The notes under the pieces were generated by a model, which had not been told where the DNA came from, did not search any database, and saw nothing but the letters and a program-made list of their open reading frames with translations. A stretch of DNA of 16,465 nucleotides from Acetobacteraceae bacterium (GTDB lineage: Bacteria; Pseudomonadota; Alphaproteobacteria; Acetobacterales; Acetobacteraceae), in NCBI GenBank assembly GCA_003164305.1, contig PLSZ01000559.1, forward strand, positions 19,468 through 35,932, written 5' to 3'. A program made the position numbers and the translations under genes. Positions within the stretch are counted from its first letter, which is position 1. The number at the start of each line of letters is the position of its first letter. Below, in pieces: positions 7,017 through 15,015 of this stretch.

Positions 7017-7360
7017 GCGGGTCTCTTCTCGGAGCGTGACCCAGTCTGCCGACGGACAACGACACCGTGACCATTAATTGGGGTGACGGCACCGCTCCGG
7101 TCACCGCGACGGTCGAAGCCGGGTCGCGACGCACGTTCGGTGCGTGGCCGTAACGCCCCGTGGCGCGTGAAATGAGGGGAGGACCGCGGTGGCTCATGGT
7201 CCGACGACGAAATTCATCTGGGTGGACGGCTGATGCGGCAAGGGATCCATTTCGTCGCCGATCGGAACGACTTTCGAACGATATGTTCTGGCGCGTTCAG
7301 GACGCGAGAAGCCGGAGCGTTCCCGTGATCCGGTTCTGAAGCCGAGGCGGGCCGCGCGTC
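7017..7360. other. 344-bp gap with gene remnants
   Basis: The gap lies between the GntR stop and the OPT transporter stop (convergent). It holds the Ig/PKD-like fragment at 7040-7153. It also holds a GGAGG followed by a 14-codon GTG frame at 7190-7234 (protein motif KFIWVDG) that stops at once. No intact gene and no strong terminator were seen, so it looks like a region of decay. Confidence 0.5.
7040..7153 (+). pseudogene. Fragment resembling an extracellular Ig/PKD-like domain
   Basis: A 37-codon open stretch between an in-frame TGA (7037-7039) and TAA (7151-7153) translates to a segment containing DNDTVTINWGDGTAPVTATV. The WGDGT strand motif with flanking T-V-T/T-A-T-V strands is typical of PKD/cadherin-like repeats in large secreted or surface proteins. 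There is no start codon or ribosome binding site, so this would be a remnant and not an expressed gene. A chance match cannot be ruled out for so short a segment. Confidence 0.42.
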
Positions 7361-8998
7361 TTACTTCTTCAACGCCGCGTATCGCGTGCCGAGATCGTAA
7401 AAACTGAACAGCGCGTCGCCCGCGATGACGCCCGCCGCGAAGACTTCCATCGTCGAGCGCTGGCCGTCGCCGGCGAAACGGCTCCAGAGCAAACGCAGTA
7501 CGACACCCGTGATCACGGCCCACCCGGCATAGGGCACCAGCAGCAACAGGCCGGTCGCGAACAGCACGCCCAGTTGACGCTTCGGGCCGCCGAGGAATTG
7601 GAGGATGGCGCCGGGAATGGCCCACATCAGCAACTGCCGCGCGACATCCATCGACGCGCCGGCCTTGATCGTCGCGGCATAAACGCGGTCGACCGGTGCG
7701 ACGAGATTGTTGGCGAGGTAGCTGGGATAAGCGATCAGCACCACCGCTCCGGCGACGGCGAAGGCGAACAGCGCGGCGAACAGCTGCTGCTTGCGGCCCT
7801 CCAGTTCGAACGCGGGATCGGCGCCATTGCCGCGCAACATGTAGCCGGCCTTCAGGTCGTACCCCATGTCGGCGAACGCCGGACCGGTCGCGGCGGAGAA
7901 ACCGACCAGCAACGTCAGCGCGACCGGTGGAAAACCGGCGAGCATTCCGATGACCAGCGTGATCAGGGCGACCGCGAACGCCGGAAACCACCCCGCGTGC
8001 ATCGCGGCGAGGCCGACGATCACCTCATGCGCGAGCGCGGCGAACGCGGCGTAGACGATGAAGGCGATCAGCAAGCCGGCGGAAAGCTCGCTCCAAAGTC
8101 CGCCAAGCAGCGCGAGCAACATGGCGATCGCCACGAACGCGACGCCGCCGAAACCCATGGAGCGGCGGACATCGGTCGTGGTTTTCGCGCTTCCGGTGGC
8201 GGGGATCGCGGCGTCGTCGCGCAGCATCAGGATGACGACCTGGATCAACGCCACCAAACCGGCGCCGACCATGAACCCGTGCGGGATGTACGCCGCGTTG
8301 ATATCGCCCTTCGGAATAATGCTCGCGAAAGTTTCGTTGCCAAACAGCGACGTTGAATAAAACCGTGTCAGCAGACCGATCCCGAACATGGTGAGCGCCC
8401 AGATGTTGCCGATGAAGGCGACGCCGAACGCGGACATCGGAATTTTGAACCACGCGCCCGCGGCCCCCACGACAACGCCGGTGCCGAGCACGGCCAGCTT
8501 GCGCCCGCCCTCGTCGCCCGCGCGAATGGCTTCGGCCGCCGCGACGCCGGGCGGCCACGCGCCACCGGTCGGAAACACCTCGCTGTCGAACATCCGGTAA
8601 AGCAGGTAGCCGTCCACCAGCATGGCCAGGAAGACACCGATGAACATGGGCAAAACAAGGTCCGGCCGGCCCATGACGAAGGGAATGCCGATCGGCAGCA
8701 GCAACGCGTTGCCGGCGCCGAACGTCGCGGCGGAAATCGCCGACTGCGCCAGGTTCTGCATGTGGATCGAGCGGTAGCGCGCGAACGCCAGCAAGGGCAC
8801 GCGTGCCAGACCCATCCCCGCGAGCGCGCCGATCAGCGATGTGTTGGTGGTGATGCCGAGCGTAACGATCAGTTGCGTGCCGATAATGGCGCCGACCACG
8901 CACAAAGGTGCGATCAGCAGGATGCCGCCGATACTAAAGAACGCCGGATGCACGCGATCGACGTCGTCTGCTTCGAGCTTCTCCACTATCGCCGACAT
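7361..8998 (-). CDS. OPT-family oligopeptide-type transporter
   Basis: The 545-residue, very hydrophobic inner-membrane protein has about 14-15 membrane segments. OPT hallmarks are seen: NLAQSAISAATFGAGNALL, then FPTGGAWPPGVAAAEAIRAG (the conserved FP-G-A loop), and later YDLKAGYMLRG followed by GRKQQLFAA, matching the D-L-K-x-G-Y ... R-K-Q-Q pattern of bacterial OPT proteins. OPT carriers use the proton gradient to import small peptides, peptide-like molecules or metal chelates (family knowledge). Start 8998 (MSAIVEKLE) is chosen because AAGGGGAG lies 8 nt upstream, while a longer frame reaching 9142 would overlap the hydantoinase gene and is Arg-rich and unlike a transporter. It lies 22 nt after the hydantoinase stop, so it probably imports that enzyme's substrate. 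Confidence 0.84.
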   Translation of the reverse strand: MSAIVEKLEADDVDRVHPAFFSIGGILLIAPLCVVGAIIGTQLIVTLGITTNTSLIGALAGMGLARVPLLAFARYRSIHMQNLAQSAISAATFGAGNALLLPIGIPFVMGRPDLVLPMFIGVFLAMLVDGYLLYRMFDSEVFPTGGAWPPGVAAAEAIRAGDEGGRKLAVLGTGVVVGAAGAWFKIPMSAFGVAFIGNIWALTMFGIGLLTRFYSTSLFGNETFASIIPKGDINAAYIPHGFMVGAGLVALIQVVILMLRDDAAIPATGSAKTTTDVRRSMGFGGVAFVAIAMLLALLGGLWSELSAGLLIAFIVYAAFAALAHEVIVGLAAMHAGWFPAFAVALITLVIGMLAGFPPVALTLLVGFSAATGPAFADMGYDLKAGYMLRGNGADPAFELEGRKQQLFAALFAFAVAGAVVLIAYPSYLANNLVAPVDRVYAATIKAGASMDVARQLLMWAIPGAILQFLGGPKRQLGVLFATGLLLLVPYAGWAVITGVVLRLLWSRFAGDGQRSTMEVFAAGVIAGDALFSFYDLGTRYAALKK

Positions 8999-9006
8999 CG
9001 TGCCCG

Positions 9007-9014
9007 CTCCCCTT
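9007..9014 (-). promoter_or_regulatory. Ribosome binding site choosing OPT start 8998
   Basis: AAGGGGAG on the minus strand, 8 nt before ATG 8998, sits in the 22-nt gap after the hydantoinase stop and rules in favour of the short form of the transporter. Confidence 0.75.
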
Positions 9015-9020
9015 GGTTGT

Positions 9021-12000
9021 TCATTCCGCCGCCGACGCGGAATCCGGGACGCCGTAGACGCGCGCGGCGGCTTCCGAAGAAACATATCCGTCCGCCGTAT
9101 CGTCCTCGACGCTCCGGCGCGCGCGTTCGCGCGGATCGCCAAAACCGGACCCTCCGGCGAGGCAGACCTCCACCATGCGTTCGGTCGTTGTCAATGTGAC
9201 AAGTTCGCCCGTTCCGCAGTCGTGCACCACGTTTCCGGCGAGATCCAGCACGACACCGCGCACGCCGCCTCCGGCCATGCCGCCGAACAAGCCCTCGGTC
9301 GCGACGCCGACGCCTTCGGGATAGATCGAGAACAAAGTCGGCCGGCCGTCCTCATGCAATTTCCGCAACCGCGTCCTCACCCCCAATCCCCCACGATGCT
9401 TTCCTGGGCCGCCCGAATCGGCAACCAGCGCTTTTTCCACGACCAGCACCGGCGCGCGGGATTCCATCAACTCGATCGACGTGTTGGCGGCCGAGGTGGG
9501 GTAAAGCAGCGCGGATTTGCCGTCACCATGGAAGGAGCCTCCCTGTCCGCCGCCCATGAAGAAATGATCTGCGTAAATCATGCCATTCGCGTCCTGGCCG
9601 TAAATGTTGATCGCGTGCGGCAGGCCGGTGGCCGCCTGGACCTGCGTGGGCGCCGCGTCCGCCAACGCGCGGAAGATATTCGGCGCGATGTACCAACCCG
9701 TGCGGGTGCGCAGATTGACGCTGGCCGGCTTGGCGCAATTGAGGATCGAACCCTCCGGCGCCTTCACCGTGAAGGGCCGATAACAACCGGCGTTGCTGCG
9801 AATCCTCGGCGACAGAATGCACTTCATCGGATAGGTCGCATGCGCCGCCGTGTAAGTGTACGTGCTGTTCAGCCCACCCATCGGTTGCTGGGGCGGGGCC
9901 CCCTCGAAATCGAGTTCCACGGTATCGCCCGCGACCGTCACCTTCAGCGGATAGCGCAACAATGTGCCGAGCGGATTGTTCGCGATCTCCGAACGGTATT
10001 CGCCGTCCGGGAGCGCGCGGATCGCCTCGCGCATCGCGGTTTCGGAACGATCCTGCACGACGGCGGCGAGCGCGCGGAGGTCGTGCATGCCGTAATCGTC
10101 CATGAACGTCAGCAGACGGTCCGCGCCGAGTTGATTGGCGGCGACGAAGGAAAACACGTCGCCAAGCACTTCGGCGGACTTTCGCACATTCTCGCCAAGC
10201 AGCGTCAGCAGGTCGTCGTTCGGAACGCCGGCCCGGTACAGCTTCATCGGCGGGATCTGAATGCCTTCTTCGTAAATCTCCCGCGCGCGGAGCGAATCCT
10301 TCGTCCCACCGATATCGCCGACATGTCCAACGGTCGCGGTCAACGCCACCAGCCGCCCGTCGCGGAAGACCGGGGTGACGACAGCGATATCGAACAGATG
10401 GCCGGCGCAAAGCCACGGATCGTTGGTGATCAGCACGTCGCCCGGCACCAGGGTCGATGGCGGAAACTTCTTCAGCAGCGCCTTTACCGCGATCGGCACG
10501 GTGAGGTTGAACACCGGCATCGCGCGCGGCGAGTGCGCCAGGCTCTCGCCATCAGGGTCGAGCAGGTCGGTGGCGAAATCCTGCGCCTCCGAAACGATCA
10601 GGGAAAACGCCGTGCGAACGATGGTGTGCCACATCTCTTCCACCACCGTGACGAGGCGCGCCCACATGATTTCCAGTGAAACCGGATCCGCCTCGATCAA
10701 AGCGCGCGCTTCGGCCGGTGGCGTGTCGCGCGTGATGCGCGCGGCGGCGGGCGGGGTCACCGCGACCGCGATGCGCAAGGACCCGGCCGGATCCACGGTC
10801 ACCGTGTCGCCGGCGGCGACGATCGTGGTGGCCTCACGTTCCTCGACGATCGCCGGACCCGCGATGTTCGTGCCGGGACGCAGCAAATAGCGATCGTACA
10901 CCGGCACCTGAACGAAACCGTCGCCCAAGAAGGCGCGTCGAAAACCCTTGAGTTCCGGGCCAGCGTCCGTGGTCTCCTGTTGGGCGACGGCGAGCTCCGG
11001 CAACGGACCGCGGCAGCGCACCCGCAACGACACCAGTTGCACGGCCACGCCCTCATAAACCGAGGTGAAGCGCGCGGCGTAAGCGGCACTGAAAGCCGTG
11101 CGGATCGCGGGCATCGCGGTATCGTCGACGCGGCCCTCCGGCAGGGCAAAATTGATCTCGTGGATCTGGCCGAACAGCCGCATGTCCGCGCTGCGCTCGA
11201 TCACGACGTCGGCCGGATCGACGCCCGCCGCTTCCAGCCGCGCGCGCGTTTCCGCGGTCAGTTCATTCAGCACGGTATCGATACGAGCGGCGGCGCCCGG
11301 TTCTTCGAGCCGCAGCGGGTGACTGCGCACCTGCTCGAAACTCAGCGGCGCGGCGAGGAAGCCCAACGCCGAAGCGGCACCGGACGCGGGCGGGATCAGC
11401 AGTTCGGTCACGCCCAGAATGCGCGCGACCCCGGCGGCGTGCGCCGGTCCCGCGCCGCCAAACCCGACCATCGCATAAGCCCGCGGGTCTTTGCCCTTTT
11501 CGACGATATGGATGCGCGCCGCGGCCGCCATGCTCTCCGTCACGACGCGATGGATGCCCCAGGCCGTTTCGATGGCAGACAGACCAATCCGTGCGCCCAG
11601 TGTCGCCAGCGCGCGTTCGGCGGCGTCGCGGTCGAGCGCCATGCGGCCGCCAAGGAAGAAGCCGGGGTCGTAATAGCCAAGCAACAAATTGGCGTCGGTG
11701 ACCGTGGCCGCGGTCCCGCCGCGGCCATAGCAGGCGGGACCTGGATCGGCGCCGGCCGAGTGTGGACCGACGCGCAGCAACCCGACCTCGTCGATATCGG
11801 CGATCGATCCGCCCCCCGCGCCGATCTCGATCATATCGATAACCGGCGCTTTGATCGGCAGGCCCGAACCCTTCTTGAAACGATGCACGCGGGCGGCTTC
11901 CATTTCGGGGGCGATGGCGGCATGGCCATCCTCGATCAGGCAGGCTTTCGCGGTCGTGCCGCCCATGTCGAAGCTGATTACGTCGTCGTGGCCGGAGAGT

Positions 12001-12833
12001 TTGCCGAAGAACGCGGTCGCCAGGCCGCCGCCGGCCGGCCCGGATTCCAGCAGCCGGATCGGAAACGCCCGCGCGGTTTCCGGCGACACAAGCCCGCCGG
12101 CGGAATGCATCAAGGTCAATGCGCCGCGGAACCCGCGTTGCCAAAGTTCGCGCTCCAACCGGCGCACGTAATTGTCCATCAGTGGTTGCACGAACGCGTT
12201 GGCGCACGTGGTGACCAGCCGCTGGTATTCCCAGAGTTCCGCCACGACGTCCGAGGACAGGGACACCGCGACATACGGCAGCACGGCGCGAACGATCTCG
12301 CCGGCTTCGCGTTCATGCGCGGGATCGCGGTACGCGTGCAGGAAGCAAATGGCGACCGCCTCGACACCGTCCGCGGCGAACCGGCGGGCGGCGTCGCGCA
12401 CCGCGTCGCGATCGAGCGGAACGATCGTGTTGCCGTCTCGATCCATCCGCTCGGGGACTTCAAGCCGGCGGCGTCGCGGTACCAGCGGATCGGGATAGCG
12501 CAGGAACAGGTCGTAAATATCGTAGCGTTGTTCGGTCCCCATCTCCAGGATGTCGCGAAAGCCCGCCGTGGTGATCAGGCCGAGCTTCGCACCGCGGCGT
12601 TCGATCAGCGCGTTGGTGACGAGCGTCGTGCCGTGCACGATTTCATCGATATCGGACAGCGTCAGGCCGGCGGCGGCGACGATCTCCGCCAACCCTTCCA
12701 ACGCGCCGACCGACGGATCGGCGGGTGTGGTGAGGCATTTGTGCAGGCGGATCCGCGTATCGCGGGGATCGAGCAGGATGAAATCGGTGAAGGTGCCGCC
12801 GATGTCGAAACCGATACGATAACCTTGGGACAT
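9021..12833 (-). CDS. Single-chain hydantoinase/5-oxoprolinase (HyuA-HyuB fusion)
   Basis: The 1270-residue cytosolic protein joins both subunits of the ATP-dependent hydantoinase family. The HyuA half (about 1-690) starts with the actin-like ATPase motif DIGGTFTDF (residues 10-18), then HGTTLVTNALIERRGAK, a second phosphate motif SFDMGGTTAKACLI, GAGGGSIADID and GFGGAGPAHA. The HyuB half (about 712-1240) has NDPWLCAGHLFDIAVVTPVF, HVGDIGGTKDSLRA, EGIQIPPMKL and a final AGGSGFGDP. Members use ATP to open 5-oxoproline, N-methylhydantoin or related cyclic amides, or to carboxylate ketones (family knowledge). The fused length is that of 5-oxoprolinase, whereas many bacteria encode the two parts separately. 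ATG 12833 with GGAGG 4 nt upstream is preferred over an upstream in-frame codon at 12857. No junction damage is seen. The exact substrate is undecided. Confidence 0.92.
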   Translation of the reverse strand: MSQGYRIGFDIGGTFTDFILLDPRDTRIRLHKCLTTPADPSVGALEGLAEIVAAAGLTLSDIDEIVHGTTLVTNALIERRGAKLGLITTAGFRDILEMGTEQRYDIYDLFLRYPDPLVPRRRRLEVPERMDRDGNTIVPLDRDAVRDAARRFAADGVEAVAICFLHAYRDPAHEREAGEIVRAVLPYVAVSLSSDVVAELWEYQRLVTTCANAFVQPLMDNYVRRLERELWQRGFRGALTLMHSAGGLVSPETARAFPIRLLESGPAGGGLATAFFGKLSGHDDVISFDMGGTTAKACLIEDGHAAIAPEMEAARVHRFKKGSGLPIKAPVIDMIEIGAGGGSIADIDEVGLLRVGPHSAGADPGPACYGRGGTAATVTDANLLLGYYDPGFFLGGRMALDRDAAERALATLGARIGLSAIETAWGIHRVVTESMAAAARIHIVEKGKDPRAYAMVGFGGAGPAHAAGVARILGVTELLIPPASGAASALGFLAAPLSFEQVRSHPLRLEEPGAAARIDTVLNELTAETRARLEAAGVDPADVVIERSADMRLFGQIHEINFALPEGRVDDTAMPAIRTAFSAAYAARFTSVYEGVAVQLVSLRVRCRGPLPELAVAQQETTDAGPELKGFRRAFLGDGFVQVPVYDRYLLRPGTNIAGPAIVEEREATTIVAAGDTVTVDPAGSLRIAVAVTPPAAARITRDTPPAEARALIEADPVSLEIMWARLVTVVEEMWHTIVRTAFSLIVSEAQDFATDLLDPDGESLAHSPRAMPVFNLTVPIAVKALLKKFPPSTLVPGDVLITNDPWLCAGHLFDIAVVTPVFRDGRLVALTATVGHVGDIGGTKDSLRAREIYEEGIQIPPMKLYRAGVPNDDLLTLLGENVRKSAEVLGDVFSFVAANQLGADRLLTFMDDYGMHDLRALAAVVQDRSETAMREAIRALPDGEYRSEIANNPLGTLLRYPLKVTVAGDTVELDFEGAPPQQPMGGLNSTYTYTAAHATYPMKCILSPRIRSNAGCYRPFTVKAPEGSILNCAKPASVNLRTRTGWYIAPNIFRALADAAPTQVQAATGLPHAINIYGQDANGMIYADHFFMGGGQGGSFHGDGKSALLYPTSAANTSIELMESRAPVLVVEKALVADSGGPGKHRGGLGVRTRLRKLHEDGRPTLFSIYPEGVGVATEGLFGGMAGGGVRGVVLDLAGNVVHDCGTGELVTLTTTERMVEVCLAGGSGFGDPRERARRSVEDDTADGYVSSEAAARVYGVPDSASAAE

Positions 12834-12928
12834 GAGGCCTCCGGGCAGGAACTTCACTTATGGCCGTCTGTTCGCGGACGAGTGTGGCCATGTCGCCCAG
12901 AGCTGGCAACCGCGATTCCGGCGAAAAC

Positions 12929-13861
12929 TCAGGCCATGGTGTCCCGCTCCAGTTGTTCGCGCCACCAGGCGATCGACGCCATGATCCCATCGTAAAGATT
13001 TGTGCGCGGCGTGAAACCAACGCTGTCCCGCAACAGCGCGACCGACGCCGCGAGCCGTGTCGGTTCGCCCAGTGGAGTGGGGCGCGCGCCCAGGCGGACC
13101 AGATCCGGGCGCCCGAGGCATGACGCAGCGGTCTCGATCACCTCCCGCAACGGAAGGCACGTTCCGGACGCGACATTGACTGGTCCCGAAACACTGCTGT
13201 TCAGGATCGCCCGCAACGCGAGCGCGGCATCGGTCACGTACATGAAATCCCGCTCCGCGCGCCCGTCGCCGCAAAGCGCCGGTTGACCGCGCGAAATTGA
13301 CGTAATGACGTCGGGTAACAGCCTCTGCCGAGGCTCTCCTGGGCCGTAGAGAAAGAACAGGCGCGCCCATGCCAGCGAAACATTGTCCCGCGCCGCCGCC
13401 GCGCGCAGCAGCAAATGCAGCGCGTGCTTCGCGGTCCCATAGAGCGTTGCCGGTTCGCACGGAGTGGTCGCTTCGTCCAGCGGATCGTGGCGCCAGTCGT
13501 ATTCGGCGCAGGTGCCCGCGATCAGCGCCCGCTGTCCGCCGGCTTCCGCGAAACCGCGATATAGTTCCAGGCTCGCGGCAACCCAATCGAGGTTGTCGGG
13601 ATGATTCCAGAACGCACCGGGGGTGACGTTCCAGGCCAGATGCACCAGATGCGTCGCCGCGACTGATTTCGCGAGCGACCGCGCCGTTCCCGGCTCTAGC
13701 AGATCGGCCTGATGCCAGTGCATGCCAGCGGAATCCGAGGGCACCGTTCGCGCCACGACATGAACTTCATAACCGTCCGCGAGCAACAGTGGCGACAAAT
13801 GACGGCCGATGAAGCCGCTCGCCCCCGTCAGCAACAACCGGGTGCGGTTCGGCACGCTCAT
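12929..13861 (-). CDS. NAD-dependent sugar epimerase/dehydratase (extended SDR)
   Basis: From ATG 13861 the protein has 310 residues. It shows LLLTGASGFIGRHL (NAD-binding GxxGxxG), HLVHLAWNV, the active-site Thr strand LIAGTCAEYDW, the catalytic YGTAK (Tyr and Lys of YxxxK), RLFFLYGPGEPRQRLLP and RDFMYVTDAALAL. These are signatures of nucleotide-sugar 4,6-dehydratase/4-epimerase/4-ketoreductase enzymes, and the short length fits a deoxysugar 4-ketoreductase or epimerase. The ATG overlaps the TGA of the upstream RmlC-like gene as ATGA, so the two are translationally coupled. The frame extends upstream to 13978 but only inside that neighbour. The hydantoinase gene begins 95 nt later. A surface-sugar role would be unusual within this catabolic set. 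Confidence 0.85.
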   Translation of the reverse strand: MSVPNRTRLLLTGASGFIGRHLSPLLLADGYEVHVVARTVPSDSAGMHWHQADLLEPGTARSLAKSVAATHLVHLAWNVTPGAFWNHPDNLDWVAASLELYRGFAEAGGQRALIAGTCAEYDWRHDPLDEATTPCEPATLYGTAKHALHLLLRAAAARDNVSLAWARLFFLYGPGEPRQRLLPDVITSISRGQPALCGDGRAERDFMYVTDAALALRAILNSSVSGPVNVASGTCLPLREVIETAASCLGRPDLVRLGARPTPLGEPTRLAASVALLRDSVGFTPRTNLYDGIMASIAWWREQLERDTMA

Positions 13862-14367
13862 GGCGCGATATCGGGGGGCGCAAAATCGGGGGGCGCGAAA
13901 TATGGGTACTCGGCGTCCCTTGATGACAGGATCCGCACGCCGATCGGCGATTGGATGCCGAACGCCTTGTCGTTCCAACGTCCGCCGCGCGCGAGGTCAT
14001 CCCGGTAGCTTTCGCCAATCTGGCAGAACACCTCACTGGCGTCCTCCACTGTCTGGACGCCTTGCGCGAAGTCGTCCGGAATGGACAGCATCGGCGTTTT
14101 GGCCGCGGTCACCTTCAAGCCGAACCACTGGCAGCGCGTCGGAGAGTCGGGAGGCAAGTCGATCGCGACATCGAAAATCGCGCCTCCCGCGCGGTGCACG
14201 AGTTTGGCTTCAGGAAACGGCTCGGCCTGATAATGCAAACCGCGCGACGTGCCGCGGTGTTTGTTGAACGAAGTGATGCATGGAGGGTACGAAACCGGCA
14301 AGCCGGCGGCGGCGAATTCCTCGGCGCGGAAAGCGCGAGCGGAATGACCGCCTTCGCCATGATGCAA
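13858..14367 (-). CDS. RmlC-like dTDP-4-dehydrorhamnose 3,5-epimerase family, shortened
   Basis: This cupin-fold protein (169 residues from TTG) matches the 3,5-epimerase family from its second strand on: AEEFAAAGL, SFNKHRGTSRGLHYQ (with the catalytic His), AIFDVAIDLPPDSPT, FAQGVQTVEDASEVFCQ and GGRWNDKAFGI (with the dyad Asp). Two important places differ: the His of FAHGF is Gln, and the Tyr of the EVFYQ-type strand, the usual acid, is Cys. No ATG, GTG or better TTG lies upstream in frame, and about 20 N-terminal residues of the family are missing. No good ribosome binding site precedes the TTG. The protein ends in short FAPPD repeats. It may be a divergent, inactive or decaying copy. Its stop overlaps the start of the coupled sugar epimerase. 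Confidence 0.68.
   Translation of the reverse strand: MHHGEGGHSARAFRAEEFAAAGLPVSYPPCITSFNKHRGTSRGLHYQAEPFPEAKLVHRAGGAIFDVAIDLPPDSPTRCQWFGLKVTAAKTPMLSIPDDFAQGVQTVEDASEVFCQIGESYRDDLARGGRWNDKAFGIQSPIGVRILSSRDAEYPYFAPPDFAPPDIAP
13870..13899. repeat. Two tandem 15-bp units at the 3' end of the RmlC-like gene
   Basis: ATCGGGGGGCGCAAA (13870-13884) is followed directly by ATCGGGGGGCGCGAA (13885-13899). In the minus-strand frame they encode FAPPD twice and lie just before the coupled start of the sugar epimerase. Confidence 0.8.
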
Positions 14368-14395
14368 ACTCCGGTTCGCCCGCAGACCACTCGAT

Positions 14396-14422
14396 CGAGT
14401 TACCTTCTGGCGACTTACCTTC
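14396..14422. repeat. Short direct repeat between ModE-like and RmlC-like genes
   Basis: CGAGTTACCTTC (14396-14407) recurs as CGACTTACCTTC (14411-14422), 11 of 12 identical. The second copy spans the ModE-like stop codon. It may be a small duplication scar at the junction where the RmlC-like 5' end is missing. Confidence 0.5.
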
Positions 14423-14798
14423 CGGCGCGGAAACGGTTGAGCGCCAGAAGATGTTTCCGCGCCGCGACGGCGGTATCCATTTCAATCGCCCGATAACGCT
14501 CGATGACCGCTTTGCCGGCGGTTGTCAGTACCGTGCCGCCGCCGCCGCTGCCGCCGGCCGCTGTCTCCACGACCGGCGTGCCGAGGCCGGTGTTCAATTC
14601 CTCAACCAGTTCCCAGGTGCGGCGATAGGACATGCGCAACCCCCGGCCCGCGGCGGAAATCGAACCCGACCGAGCGATTTCCTCCAGCACCGCCACCTTT
14701 CCAGGGCCGATCCGCAGCCCGTTCGCCAGATCGATCCTGATATTCAGGCGATCGCCGGACTTCCCGGATTCCCCCGTCGTCTGTTTTCGCTTTGGCAT
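14415..14798 (-). CDS. ModE-like winged-helix DNA-binding protein
   Basis: The 127-residue protein matches the N-terminal DNA-binding domain of the molybdate regulator ModE: GKVAVLEEIARSGSISAA, then MSYRRTWELVEELN, then PVVETAAGGSGGGGTVLT and a final helix with VIERYRAIE. The paired molybdate-binding domains of full ModE (about 260 residues) are absent, as in the short LysR-like/ModE-N proteins of many proteobacteria (family knowledge), so it may bind DNA without sensing molybdate. ATG 14798 is preferred to a TTG at 14828 because the shorter form begins with the usual basic MPKRK tail. Neither has a strong ribosome binding site. It heads the minus-strand group with the RmlC-like gene and is divergent from the F420-type oxidoreductase, either of which it could regulate. 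Confidence 0.82.
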   Translation of the reverse strand: MPKRKQTTGESGKSGDRLNIRIDLANGLRIGPGKVAVLEEIARSGSISAAGRGLRMSYRRTWELVEELNTGLGTPVVETAAGGSGGGGTVLTTAGKAVIERYRAIEMDTAVAARKHLLALNRFRAGR

Positions 14799-14897
14799 GA
14801 CACGATACCCAAACACGGCACGCGCCAATGATCAATCGCGCGATGCGTCCGCCAGCAGTCCAGGGTGGATGCGGATCAACAGCTCGGACGCGGAATG

Positions 14898-14977
14898 GTG
14901 CCAGAGGGGATGCCAGAGGGGATGCCAGAGGGGATGCCAGAGGGGATGCCAGAGGGGATGCCGGAGGGGATACCGGA
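14898..14977. repeat. 12-bp tandem repeat, about 6.5 copies
   Basis: The unit is ATGCCAGAGGGG. Copy 1 begins GTG instead of ATG, copies 2-5 are identical, copy 6 has one change (ATGCCGGAGGGG) and copy 7 is partial and diverged. Because the unit is a multiple of three, the plus-strand frame reads as repeated MPEG residues, in frame with the downstream oxidoreductase. Such identical short units are prone to copy-number change by slippage. Confidence 0.93.
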
Positions 14978-15015
14978 CAGTTTCGCGCGACGGCAAAACG
15001 TGACAGTCAATCTGA

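Noticed and set aside
8999..9142. Extended N-terminus of the OPT transporter overlapping the hydantoinase gene
   Set aside because: The added residues are Arg-rich and non-family, while a strong ribosome binding site precedes ATG 8998.
12860..12891. Small inverted repeat (ATGGCC ... GGCCAT) in the gap before the hydantoinase gene
   Set aside because: Only 6 bp in the outer arms with a weak inner stem, which is expected by chance in GC-rich DNA.
8841..12995. Long plus-strand open frames (612 and 671 codons) opposite the hydantoinase gene
   Set aside because: They are antisense to a strongly supported gene, carry no family motifs and are rich in Arg/Ala/Gly as expected from GC-biased shadow frames.
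14210..14485. Frameshifted N-terminus of the RmlC-like gene in another minus frame
   Set aside because: Neither alternative frame upstream shows the missing family residues, so truncation fits better than a simple frameshift.
14898..14977. CRISPR-like or direct-repeat array
   Set aside because: Units are 12 bp and contiguous, with no spacers and no cas genes nearby, so it is a simple tandem repeat.
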